Positions 38,841-45,994 of a stretch of 63,091 nt of DNA are shown here, one piece after another (position 1 is the first letter of the stretch; every line of letters begins with the position of its first letter). The position numbers were made by a program, and so were the translations under genes. The notes under the pieces are model-generated. The model worked only from the letters and a program-made list of their open reading frames with translations. It searched no databases and was not told where the DNA came from. The DNA lies in the NCBI GenBank assembly GCA_019359235.1, contig JAHHHT010000042.1, positions 1-63,091 on the forward strand, written 5' to 3'. Origin of the DNA: Oscillatoria princeps RMCB-10 (GTDB lineage: Bacteria > Cyanobacteriota > Cyanobacteriia > Cyanobacteriales > Oscillatoriaceae).

Positions 38841-41054
38841 ATGACCACACCCACCCAAGCGGCAACCCAAGCTTCCCCGGCATTTTGTGAGGGGATTCAG
38901 TATTTCGGCGAAGCCCTCCCCGGTTTCGAGACTTACGGGAAAGCCCCCGCGATCGCAGAAGGCCGCGCTGCGATCGCAGACCCTGCAGCTCCCGCAGCTG
39001 CCTTCCAGACTCTCCTGGCTGCAGACGCCCTGCGCTACCTCACCCTGCAAATCACCGGCAGCAAAGCCTCCGGGCACCCGGGCGGATTTGCCAGCTCTGC
39101 GGACGCTCACGCCGCCCTCGTCATGCTGGGCTACAAGAACATGCTCACGGAAGTTGGCCACCACGCCCCCGGCTTTTACAGCGCCATGTTTCTCGACCGC
39201 TCCCTAGAGGACATGGGGATTTTCACAGTGCAGCAGTTGCGCGATCGCTTTCGGGAAAAGCACGGCCTTTTGGGACACCTCTCGGGCTACATCCCTGGCA
39301 TTCTAGCCCCCGCCGGCCCCCTGGGACAGGGGCAGCACTTCGCAATGGCAGCAGCCCTCCTCCACCGCGACAAACTCTTCCCCTTCACTATCGGCGACGG
39401 CGGTATGGGCGAGCCCTATGTGATCAGCAGCATGGCTCACTTCCACACCGCCTATCCGGGCGTGACCAATTTCCTGCCGGTGCTGGTTTGGAACGGCTAC
39501 AGCCAAGAACATCACAGCATGGTCTCCACCAAATCCAGCGAGGAAATGCTCGCTTACTGGAAAGGCAACGGCTTTGAAGAAGTTATCTTGGTCGATGCTA
39601 AGGAGTTTGACGATAAAAACCAGCCGGGCGATTATGTTGACAGCACGGCTTTTTCCCTGGAAAAGCGGCTGGAATTTACCAAAACTGTGCTAGTTGCTGC
39701 TGACAAAGCGGCTAAATCCGCTCTGAGCGGCACGCGGACTGCGTTTATCATCAAGCAGCTGAAAGGTGCCGGCGTGCACGCGCGGGGGGCGAAATCTCAC
39801 AACCTCTATCCCAAGGACACGCTCGATGCGCCGCACATTGCAGAAGCTTTGAAGGGGCGTGCTCTCGCGCCTGAAGTTTGGCAGTTGGTGCGGACGAATT
39901 TTGAGCGCTCCGGGGGCGGGCCCGCTGCAAAAACCGCTGTGACGGAATTTGTGCTGCCGGTGCCGGAATTGGGAGAATTGCCTCTGGAAGAATATGCGAT
40001 TGGCGGCGATCCGAAGGTTTCTACTACGTCAATGGGGCGTTTGGTGGCTAAGGTGGGCCAGAGCGACCGCAGCTTCCTCGTCACTAACGCTGACGGCAAT
40101 GAAGCTTCGGGGATTGCTAACATTAACCAAGCGCTGAAGATTATCCACCCGACGGCGGATGAGCTTTACAATCAAGCGCCGGGCGGGCAAGTTTACGAAC
40201 CGCTGAGTGAAGACGCTTGTGCCGGCTTGGCGGTGGGTTTGGCTTTGATGGGCGCTCGCAGTCTCTGGTGCTCTTATGAATCTTTTGCGATTAACGGGTT
40301 GCCGATTTGGCAGACGGTGACGCAAGCGATGGCAGAATTGCGCCGCCCGACTCCTTCTACTGTTACGCTGTTTACTGCCGGTGCGCTGGAGCAAGGGCGC
40401 AACGGGTGGACTCACCAGCGTCCGGAAATTGAGGCTTATTTTGCGGCGATGATGCGCAATGGGAATGTGTTCCCGGTGTTTCCTACCGACGCGAACAGCA
40501 TCCAAGTTTGCTATGAGTGGGCGCTGGGAACGAAGAATAAGGGGGTTGTGATTACTGCGAGCAAGTCGCCGCTGCCGGTGCGCACGACTTTTGAGCAAAC
40601 TCGTCAAGCTTTGCGCGACGGTGCGGTGCTGCTGCAAGAGGTGGAGGGCGACAAGAAAGTTGTGTTTGCTGTTGTTGGCGACATGACGCTGATGCCGGTG
40701 TTTGAAGCGGCGGCATTTTTGGAAACTGAGGGGATTGGCGTGCGGATTGTTTCGGTTGTCAGCCCCCGCCGGCTGTATCGCCCGCACGATGTTGCCTGGG
40801 ATACTTGTTCGGAAGCCGATGGCGGATTTTTGGATGATGCTGGGTTTGCCCAGCTGTTTGATGGCGACGCGCTGATTGCGGTGACCGGCGGCGCTTCTGG
40901 GATGCTGGAACCGGTGCTGTTGCGGGCGAATTGCAAGCGGGACACTTTCGCGTGGAAGCGCGGGGAAACCACTGCGAGTGCGGGTGAGTTGATGGCGTTT
41001 AATGGGCTGACTGCTGAGGCGCTGACGAAGCGTGCGATTGAGTTGCTGCATTAA
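38841..41054 (+). CDS. Transketolase/phosphoketolase-like TPP enzyme
   Basis: A 737-residue thiamine-diphosphate enzyme. The N-terminal TPP half has KASGHPGGFASSADAHAAL, LLGHLSGYIPGILAPAGPLG with a QGQ-type element, and FTIGDGGMGEPYVIS (GDG motif of the Mg/TPP site, followed further on by WNGYSQEHH). The C-terminal half (LVTNADGNEASGIANINQAL, YEPLSEDACAGLAVGLALMG, SYESFAINGLPIWQTV) is phosphoketolase/transketolase-like. It resembles a cyanobacterial protein group distinct from classical transketolase and Xfp; sugar-phosphate cleavage is inferred. An ATG at 38793 would add 16 residues, but AGGGAA six nt before the ATG at 41-codon-side position 38841 supports the shorter form. A decayed copy of its 3' end lies near 42429. 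Confidence 0.82.
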   Translation: MTTPTQAATQASPAFCEGIQYFGEALPGFETYGKAPAIAEGRAAIADPAAPAAAFQTLLAADALRYLTLQITGSKASGHPGGFASSADAHAALVMLGYKNMLTEVGHHAPGFYSAMFLDRSLEDMGIFTVQQLRDRFREKHGLLGHLSGYIPGILAPAGPLGQGQHFAMAAALLHRDKLFPFTIGDGGMGEPYVISSMAHFHTAYPGVTNFLPVLVWNGYSQEHHSMVSTKSSEEMLAYWKGNGFEEVILVDAKEFDDKNQPGDYVDSTAFSLEKRLEFTKTVLVAADKAAKSALSGTRTAFIIKQLKGAGVHARGAKSHNLYPKDTLDAPHIAEALKGRALAPEVWQLVRTNFERSGGGPAAKTAVTEFVLPVPELGELPLEEYAIGGDPKVSTTSMGRLVAKVGQSDRSFLVTNADGNEASGIANINQALKIIHPTADELYNQAPGGQVYEPLSEDACAGLAVGLALMGARSLWCSYESFAINGLPIWQTVTQAMAELRRPTPSTVTLFTAGALEQGRNGWTHQRPEIEAYFAAMMRNGNVFPVFPTDANSIQVCYEWALGTKNKGVVITASKSPLPVRTTFEQTRQALRDGAVLLQEVEGDKKVVFAVVGDMTLMPVFEAAAFLETEGIGVRIVSVVSPRRLYRPHDVAWDTCSEADGGFLDDAGFAQLFDGDALIAVTGGASGMLEPVLLRANCKRDTFAWKRGETTASAGELMAFNGLTAEALTKRAIELLH

Positions 41055-41069
41055 GCTATAATGTACTTG

Positions 41070-41102
41070 AGAAACCCGGTTTCTTTAAGAAACCGGGTTT
41101 CT
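41070..41102 (+). terminator. Hairpin after the TPP enzyme (AAACCCGGTTTC family)
   Basis: AGAAACCCGGTTTCTT and its complement form a 15-bp stem beginning 15 nt after the stop codon. There is no strong T tail, so the terminator role is inferred from position. Confidence 0.6.
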
Positions 41103-41130
41103 GGCACCTAAATCTAGGAGCGCTAGGGTT

Positions 41131-41730
41131 ATGACGACACAAGTTTCCCAAGAAATAATTGCAGTCAAAGAACAGCGGTTGGTCTTGCCAGGGCGTCACA
41201 GCTGGCAGCAATTCAAGGCGATTCAAGCTTTGATGGAGAATCTGCCAGGTGTGCGGATATCTTATCTTGATGGGCGGGTGGAGCTTATGACGATTGGCGA
41301 ACAGCATGAAATGATAAAAACCAATATTGGGTTTTTAGTAGAGCTGTATTTTTGCGAAATGGGTATTGAGTTCATCCCTGTAGGCAGTGCGACTCGTGAG
41401 GATGAGAGCAGGGAAGTCTCCTTTGAGCCTGATGAGTCTTATTATATAGGGGATAAAAAAGATCATCCTGACCTCGCCGTTGAGGTAGTCATTACCAGTG
41501 GCGGCATAAATAAGCTGGAAAAGTACAAGCGGTTTAAGATCGCTGAGGTGTGGTTTTGGGAAGATAACCGGCTTTCTCTCTACCGGCTTCGCGGGGAGGA
41601 GTATGAGCAACTTTCCCGCAGCGAGTTTTTCCCGGAGTTGGATTTAGATTTGCTGGCGCGTTGTGTTATAATGCCTTCCAGACTTGAGTCGAGGCGAGAG
41701 TTTCTTAATGGTATCAGCCGGCAGGTTTAA
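41131..41730 (+). CDS. Uma2-family putative endonuclease
   Basis: A 199-residue DUF820/Uma2 protein of the shorter type common in cyanobacteria. Motifs: HSWQQFKAIQALME, ISYLDGRVELMTIGEQHE, EPDESYYIGDKKDHPDLAVEVV and KLEKYKRFKIAEVWFWED. The DESYYI...DLAVEVV...EKYKR arrangement supplies the D, E and K of the PD-(D/E)XK-like site. No role is known. AGGAG-like sequence (CTAGGAGCGCTAGGG) precedes the ATG at good spacing. It follows the TPP enzyme after 76 bp and a hairpin, so it probably has its own promoter. Confidence 0.9.
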   Translation: MTTQVSQEIIAVKEQRLVLPGRHSWQQFKAIQALMENLPGVRISYLDGRVELMTIGEQHEMIKTNIGFLVELYFCEMGIEFIPVGSATREDESREVSFEPDESYYIGDKKDHPDLAVEVVITSGGINKLEKYKRFKIAEVWFWEDNRLSLYRLRGEEYEQLSRSEFFPELDLDLLARCVIMPSRLESRREFLNGISRQV

Positions 41731-41800
41731 AACCCCACCCCCAACCCAACCCTCACCCCCAACTCTCTGCCGAGGGGTGAGGGGAAAGAAGGACTGGCTG

Positions 41801-41884
41801 GCGGATCGCCGCCGGGTGCCGGTGGGGGCGCTGACAAAACTCGCTCCGCAAAGTGCTTGCATTAAATTTTGGATGTGCTATAAT
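41801..41884 (+). repeat. 84-bp direct repeat, left copy (before hicB)
   Basis: Starts GCGGATCGCCGCCGGGTGCC and ends in TATAAT. It matches 42541-42624 with about 7 mismatches and no gaps, exactly 740 bp away. The two copies bracket hicBA. Confidence 0.92.
41857..41884 (+). promoter_or_regulatory. Putative sigma-70 promoter for hicBA
   Basis: TTGCAT (41857-41862), 16-bp spacer, TATAAT (41879-41884), about 100 nt before the hicB start. It lies at the right end of the left direct repeat. Confidence 0.6.
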
Positions 41885-41988
41885 AGCCTTCCCGGAAATT
41901 TACTGTACGGGCTATAAATAGAAAACCTATTCACTCTACCTGTATAGCTATAAATGGTTCAGGAGAAAATAAAACAGGTGAATCCATT

Positions 41989-42207
41989 ATGAAATTTAAA
42001 GTCATTTTCACATTTGACCCAGAATACGAAGGTTATGTTGCGGAGGTTCCCGAGCTTCCTGGCTGTCTGAGCCAAGGCAAGACGCTAGATGAGGCGGTAG
42101 AAAATATCAAAGATGCCATTAGGGGGTATCTTGATGTGCGAGCCAAACATGGCAAGCCGTATGTTGCTCAGGAATCTCAATCCTTTATCGGGGAAGTTGT
42201 AGTATAA
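41989..42207 (+). CDS. hicB: HicB-type antitoxin
   Basis: A 72-residue partial-RNase-H-fold HicB protein (UPF0150): FKVIFTFDPEYEGYVAEVPE then LPGCLSQGKTLDEAVENIKD. It has no added DNA-binding domain, unlike longer HicBs, so if it autoregulates it must do so with HicA or another factor. It neutralises HicA by direct binding. The stop touches the hicA start (TAA then ATG), showing translational coupling. AGGTG lies 8 nt upstream. Antitoxin-first order is frequent in this HicB class. Confidence 0.88.
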   Translation: MKFKVIFTFDPEYEGYVAEVPELPGCLSQGKTLDEAVENIKDAIRGYLDVRAKHGKPYVAQESQSFIGEVVV

Positions 42208-42426
42208 ATGGGACGTTTATCAAATATTTCCGGCATGGAGGCTGTCAAGATTTTTGAAATGTTTGGCTATGTACTGGATCGTCAAACCGGCAGCCACATG
42301 ATTCTTTGGCATGACTCAAAACCAACCCTGTCAATTCCCAATCATCGAGAACTAGCACCAGGGTTGCTGAGAAATTTGATTCGACAGGCGGGAATTACGG
42401 TAGATGAATTTCTTGAAAACAGATAA
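42208..42426 (+). CDS. hicA: HicA-type mRNA interferase toxin
   Basis: A 72-residue double-stranded RNA-binding-fold toxin. MGRLSNISGMEAVKIFEMFG begins the fold; the catalytic His is H30 in RQTGSHMILWH, with the typical TLSIPNHRELAPGLLRNLI after it. It cleaves mRNA when free of HicB. All core residues look intact, so the pair should be functional. There is no spacer to hicB. Confidence 0.9.
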   Translation: MGRLSNISGMEAVKIFEMFGYVLDRQTGSHMILWHDSKPTLSIPNHRELAPGLLRNLIRQAGITVDEFLENR

Positions 42427-42428
42427 AG

Positions 42429-42485
42429 GCGCTGATTGGCGCAGCCGGTGGCGCTTCTGGGATGTTGCAACCGGCTGTGTTGCGG
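42429..42485 (+). pseudogene. Fragment resembling the 3' part of the TPP enzyme gene
   Basis: These 57 bp align without gaps to 40869-40925 with about 46 matches. It would read ALIGAAGGASGMLQPAVLR against ALIAVTGGASGMLEPVLLR. The following DNA is scrambled and leads into the right direct repeat. It looks like the trace of an old duplication or recombination around hicBA. Confidence 0.65.
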
Positions 42486-42540
42486 CGTGCGGTAAAGTGG
42501 TAAAATCTCGCGCTTGTTGCGGCGGCGGGTTCTGGAGCCG

Positions 42541-42624
42541 GCGGATCGCCGCCGGGTACCGGTGGGGGCGCTGACAAAACTCGCTCCGCGAAGTGCTTGC
42601 ATTAAAATCTGGATGTGGTATATT
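42541..42624 (+). repeat. 84-bp direct repeat, right copy (after hicA)
   Basis: Partner of 41801-41884. The sequence CGCTGACAAAACTCGCTCCG, then AAGTGCTTGCATTAA, resembles the very end of the TPP gene (GCGCTGACGAAGCGTGCG, then TTGCTGCATTAA), suggesting a common origin. Confidence 0.9.
42597..42624 (+). promoter_or_regulatory. Putative promoter for the ATP-grasp gene
   Basis: TTGCAT (42597-42602), 16-bp spacer, TATATT (42619-42624), 63 nt before the ATG of the ATP-grasp gene. It is the same arrangement as before hicB. Confidence 0.5.
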
Positions 42625-42687
42625 GATATTTGCCAGGATTTTCCTGGCTATTGGCAATATCGCACCCGCAATTGAACCAAAACGACA

Positions 42688-43686
42688 ATGAAACCACCGT
42701 TTGTACCTGAACTAATTAAGAAGCTGGCCCCTCAAATAGGAGCTACAGTCCTGCTGGAACCAGAATACGGGCTTGTGGGACAGATTACTTTTAAAAATGG
42801 GAATAAAAGCTACTTCTGCCGGGGCATTTTAAATCTTAATTATGCCGGCTCAGCAGAAGTGGCCAAAGATAAACATTACAGCTCTTTTTTACTGAAAAAA
42901 TTGGGATATCAAGTCCCCGAAGGAGAAACATTTTTCAGCGAGCGAGTGAATGAAAACTACTCCCTCAAAGTCAAGAAGACTGTAGATGACGGATTCAAAT
43001 ACGCGCAAAGCCTTGGCTTTCCTGTGATTGTCAAGCCTAACAGCCTCATGGCAGGAAGGCTGGTAACAAAGGTTCAGACCAAAGAAGAATACTATCAAGC
43101 CGCTCAACAAATATTTCTTTTAGATTCAGTCCTACTAGTTCAGAGATTTTATTCAGGCAAAGACTACAGGATTGTGGTACTGGATGATCAAGTAATCGCA
43201 GCCTATCAGAGGATTCCCTTATTTGTGGTGGGCGACGGAACCTCAAGCATTTTGGAACTTGTCCGTAAAAAAAAGGAGACATTTTTAACAAATAGCAGAG
43301 AGGCAAGGGTAGAGATTGAGGATTATAGAATTCAAAACAATTTGCAAAGACAGAAGCTGAATTTGGAGAGTGTCCTCCCGGAAGGCGCTAAGCTGTCTCT
43401 TTTAGATAATGCAAATCTGACAACGGGGGGGGAAGCTGTAGATGTTACAGAGGATATCCATCCAGACTTTTACAAGCTAGCAGTCAGCGTAACAAAAGAT
43501 ATGGGGCTGAGATTGTGCGGGGTGGATATTATTACCGGCGATCTAACACGTCCGCTGCAAGATTATGTCGTCCTGGAAATCAATGGAACTCCTGGTTTGC
43601 GTCATTATGCATCTCTTGGTGAAAGGCAAGCCAAAAGAGTGGAAGACATCTATCTAAAAATTCTCAAAGCGATGGAGTCCGAGTAG
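42688..43686 (+). CDS. ATP-grasp ligase, cyanophycin-synthetase/glutathione-synthetase-like
   Basis: A 332-residue stand-alone ATP-grasp protein. KDKHYSSFLLKKLGYQVPEG opens the domain, LGFPVIVKPNSLMAGRLV gives the ATP-binding Lys, YRIVVLDDQVIAAYQRIP and VVGDGTSSILELV follow, and YVVLEINGTPGLRHYAS carries the Mg-binding Glu-x-Asn. This layout resembles the ATP-grasp half of cyanophycin synthetase and GshF, which join amino acids by acyl-phosphate chemistry. No ligase partner, precursor peptide or Mur-type domain is adjacent. The substrate is unknown. It lies right after hicBA and carries the right copy of the promoter repeat; no ribosome-binding site is obvious. Confidence 0.8.
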   Translation: MKPPFVPELIKKLAPQIGATVLLEPEYGLVGQITFKNGNKSYFCRGILNLNYAGSAEVAKDKHYSSFLLKKLGYQVPEGETFFSERVNENYSLKVKKTVDDGFKYAQSLGFPVIVKPNSLMAGRLVTKVQTKEEYYQAAQQIFLLDSVLLVQRFYSGKDYRIVVLDDQVIAAYQRIPLFVVGDGTSSILELVRKKKETFLTNSREARVEIEDYRIQNNLQRQKLNLESVLPEGAKLSLLDNANLTTGGEAVDVTEDIHPDFYKLAVSVTKDMGLRLCGVDIITGDLTRPLQDYVVLEINGTPGLRHYASLGERQAKRVEDIYLKILKAMESE

Positions 43687-43867
43687 GGCGGTAAAGTCTT
43701 GCCTTATTGATTTGATTCCGCCGCCGGCACTGCAGCGGCTGGCGGGACAAACTGAGACTGCCAAGCTGCGCTATAACTTTCGCGGGCTTTCTCGCCCTTA
43801 TAGCAGCAGCCGGTGTTTGTAAATCTCCCTGGGGGTGGGGTGCTGTACTGCGCGTCACTCCGTGAAG

Positions 43868-43900
43868 GTGGGGTGCGTTTCCTTTGGGAACGCACCCTAC
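43868..43900. repeat. GGTGCGTTTCC hairpin
   Basis: GTGGGGTGCGTTTCC and GGGAACGCACCCTAC form an imperfect stem of the family seen at 8492. Confidence 0.75.
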
Positions 43901-43988
43901 TGCTTTACGACAGATTGAACAATCTCGCTCAAAAAAAAGGGCGGGAACAGCCGTGAGGTACTTGAAAAGGCAATGGCTTTGATGGAGA

Positions 43989-44081
43989 TATAGCGTTTCT
44001 CATCCTTTGTGAGGTACTGAGAAACCCGGTTTCTTAAAGAAACCGGGTTTCTGGTGCTTCATCAAACTGAGAACCTCTATA
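43989..44081. repeat. 93-bp MITE-like element (TATAGCG...CTATA), copy 2
   Basis: It shares TATAGCGTTTCTCATCCTTT and the GTGAGGTACTGAGAAACCC segment exactly with 35711-35807; the right end is AACTGAGAACCTCTATA. The two copies are about 90 percent alike. Confidence 0.88.
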
Positions 44082-44496
44082 ACAGTAGAAGCGAAGCCGC
44101 AAGGCAAAAATCTCTGGATTGCCGGCGTAACAAAAACCTTGAAAGTGAAAGATTTGGGATATAGATAAATGGCCTATTCAAAGGATTTATATAATCTAAT
44201 CGCCAATCAAGGCGACAGTCCGCTATTTCGGCTCACCCGCTGTAGGGGCGGGTGAGCCTGAGATGTCTGCCGGTAGCAAAGATTATCTATAAAACCGCTG
44301 CCACCCACTTAATGAAACCGGCCCCAATAAACGATAGCATAGAACGCGATATCAGACAATCAATCACCGGCACTCTCTATCCCAGCCCCACTCTACCAGA
44401 TATGCAGAGCCGGTGAACTATTGACTCACTGCTAGATAGCCGGTCTGGGAGAGACTCCAGGCAGTAAGCGCGTTTCTATTTGAATTGTGACAGCGC

Positions 44497-44567
44497 AGAA
44501 ACCCGGTTTCTCAAAGAAACCGTGTTTCTGGCCCCCACAGGTTTCACAAATCATTTAGAACCGCTAT
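44497..44567. repeat. AAACCCGGTTTC hairpin with TTAGAACCGCTATA end
   Basis: A 15-bp stem at 44497-44529 is followed by CACAAATCATTTAGAACCGC, the complement of the left part of the element at 45746-45818. The two are therefore inverted copies of one element. Confidence 0.75.
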
Positions 44568-44690
44568 ATAATAGAACCGGGATGTGCACTCACCTGTGCC
44601 GCGCAGTGCGCCACCTACCGGCACCCCCCGCAAGCCGGCGGTAGCTGGGTAGCCGGCAGAGGGGTTGGGAGCACCGCCCAGGAGCATCCC

Positions 44691-44800
44691 TTTTTTACGC
44701 GCCCACCTGTGAGGGCGAAGCATGAGGGTTGTAAATCTTTCGCTTTGTCTCCTAGATTCTTCGCCCTCATGCTTCGCCCCTACAAAAGTGGTATGCTCCC
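44691..44800. repeat. MITE-like element (GAGCATCCC family), copy 2
   Basis: GGAGCATCCC and the complement-like GTATGCTCCC end it; inside are GAGGGCGAAGCATGAGGG and CCCTCATGCTTCGCCCC. It relates to 20501-20654, with a different loop. Confidence 0.8.
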
Positions 44801-44851
44801 CCACCCCCCCTAGACGATCGCCGGCGGTTGCTCGCTATACTTAGAGAAAGT

Positions 44852-44914
44852 CGGGTGCGTCAGCAATAGGGCGAGCCCTCACCACTAGCGTGCGGCACAG
44901 CTGACGCACCCTAC
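44852..44914. repeat. GGGTGCGTCAGC inverted repeat
   Basis: GGGTGCGTCAGC and GCTGACGCACCC flank a 36-bp loop. Confidence 0.75.
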
Positions 44915-45011
44915 AATATTAGAGTAGAGACAGGCACACCGAGCCGAACCACCGGCAGCCAGAGAAGAAACAGGGAGCGTCAAGATTAGCGTAGGAGAGG
45001 AACACCCATCT

Positions 45012-45659
45012 GTGAGACCTGACTTGCAAGGATTGCAAATCACTAAAGGAGAACTGAGACGCCTCACCGGCGTGGGGGTTGGGAATGTCTTGATTCCCCC
45101 AACCCCCCCCAAGTTTTTGTCGGAAATTTCCCAAAGCATCTTAATCATTCTCTTAATGGCTGTCAGCGGAATTATCTTAAATTATCTCTTTCCCGACAGC
45201 CGGCCCATCTTGATAGTCGCTTACCTTTTAGCGTCTCTGGGGTTAATCGGGGAGGATGTTAAAAAAATAAATTTTAGCCTTAAAAACAAGATTCTTGTGA
45301 ATTTATTTGAGGATGTGGAGCGGTATAATGATGTCATTAAAGCCATCGACATCAACGACCAGCTAGAAGCCGCCGGCAATCCAGAAGTCAGTTTAACAGA
45401 CAGGGAGAAGGTGATTGCAGCGCTGGAACTGACGCGAGAGGATTTGGTGCGGGCTTTGAGAACGGAGAGAATTCTCAGGGCGCACAGAGCCTTCATTGCT
45501 CGCAACCCCGAAATGTTTGCCAATAACCTGACGGCTTTGACAGCCTTGCAAGTCAGCGATAGGGCGAGCGAGCATGGCAAACTGCTGAATGAAGCGCTGC
45601 AGATTGCAGTCAGCGCCCAAGCGGAAATGAGAAAGTTGCAAGACCATCGTTTTAGCTAG
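45012..45659 (+). CDS. Two-helix membrane protein of unknown function
   Basis: A protein of up to 215 residues, not recognised. Two closely spaced hydrophobic helices (SQSILIILLMAVSGIILNYL and ILIVAYLLASLGLIG) are followed by a ~130-residue helical cytosolic part (NLFEDVERYNDVIKAI, LTDREKVIAALELTREDLVRA) ending LNEALQIAVSAQAEMRKLQD. The GTG at 45012 lacks a well-placed ribosome-binding site; a TTG at 45089 would give a shorter protein starting just before the first helix. Codon use resembles the neighbours, so the frame is probably real. It stands alone between repeat-rich gaps. Confidence 0.55.
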   Translation: MRPDLQGLQITKGELRRLTGVGVGNVLIPPTPPKFLSEISQSILIILLMAVSGIILNYLFPDSRPILIVAYLLASLGLIGEDVKKINFSLKNKILVNLFEDVERYNDVIKAIDINDQLEAAGNPEVSLTDREKVIAALELTREDLVRALRTERILRAHRAFIARNPEMFANNLTALTALQVSDRASEHGKLLNEALQIAVSAQAEMRKLQDHRFS

Positions 45660-45670
45660 AGATCGCGGGA

Positions 45671-45738
45671 AGAAACCGAGTTTCTTTGGGCTAGAAGGCA
45701 TAAATTTCGTCGCTCTCATCCCAAGAAACCCGGTTTCT
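45671..45738. repeat. AAACCGGTTTC inverted pair
   Basis: AGAAACCGAGTTTCTT and AAGAAACCCGGTTTCT about 52 bp apart, just after the gene at 45012. Confidence 0.7.
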
Positions 45739-45745
45739 GGTATTT

Positions 45746-45859
45746 TATAGCGGTTCTAAATGATTTGTGAAACCTGTGAGTGGCCAGAAACCCGGTTTCT
45801 CAAAGAAACCGGGTTTCTACCTTCCCCTCGTTCCCAGGCTCCCGCCCCGGAACGAGGGG
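45746..45859. repeat. TATAGCGGTTCTAAATGATT element plus GTTCCCAGGC hairpin
   Basis: 45746-45818 has the AGAAACCCGGTTTCTCAAAG stem and is the inverted partner of 44497-44567. At 45824-45859 CCCCTCGTTCC and GGAACGAGGGG form another hairpin. No gene in 45660-45994. Confidence 0.75.
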
Positions 45860-45994
45860 ACACGCCAAGAGCGCGAAGCCAGTCAGCCATCGAGCCAGTG
45901 AGTGCGGGCAATTTCTCGATCGAGCCTTGTAAATGGGCACCGGCATTCAAGCAGAAGAGATGAGAAAATTGCAATCGTCACGCTCACTTGAAAC

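Larger units (their letters stand above)
43687..45011. other. 1.3-kb repeat-rich gap
   Basis: It holds hairpins and MITE-like copies listed separately (43868, 43989, 44497, 44691, 44852) and no reading frame with protein-like composition. It appears to be a landing zone for small repeats. Confidence 0.6.

Noticed and set aside
40029-41051. 340-codon antisense frame inside the TPP-enzyme gene
   Set aside because: Long only because of the sense gene's codon bias; rich in Arg, His and Ser with no recognisable motif.
44160-44280. Possible transposase start (MAYSKDLYNLI)
   Set aside because: Only about 25 codons before a stop, with no further transposase motifs in any frame.
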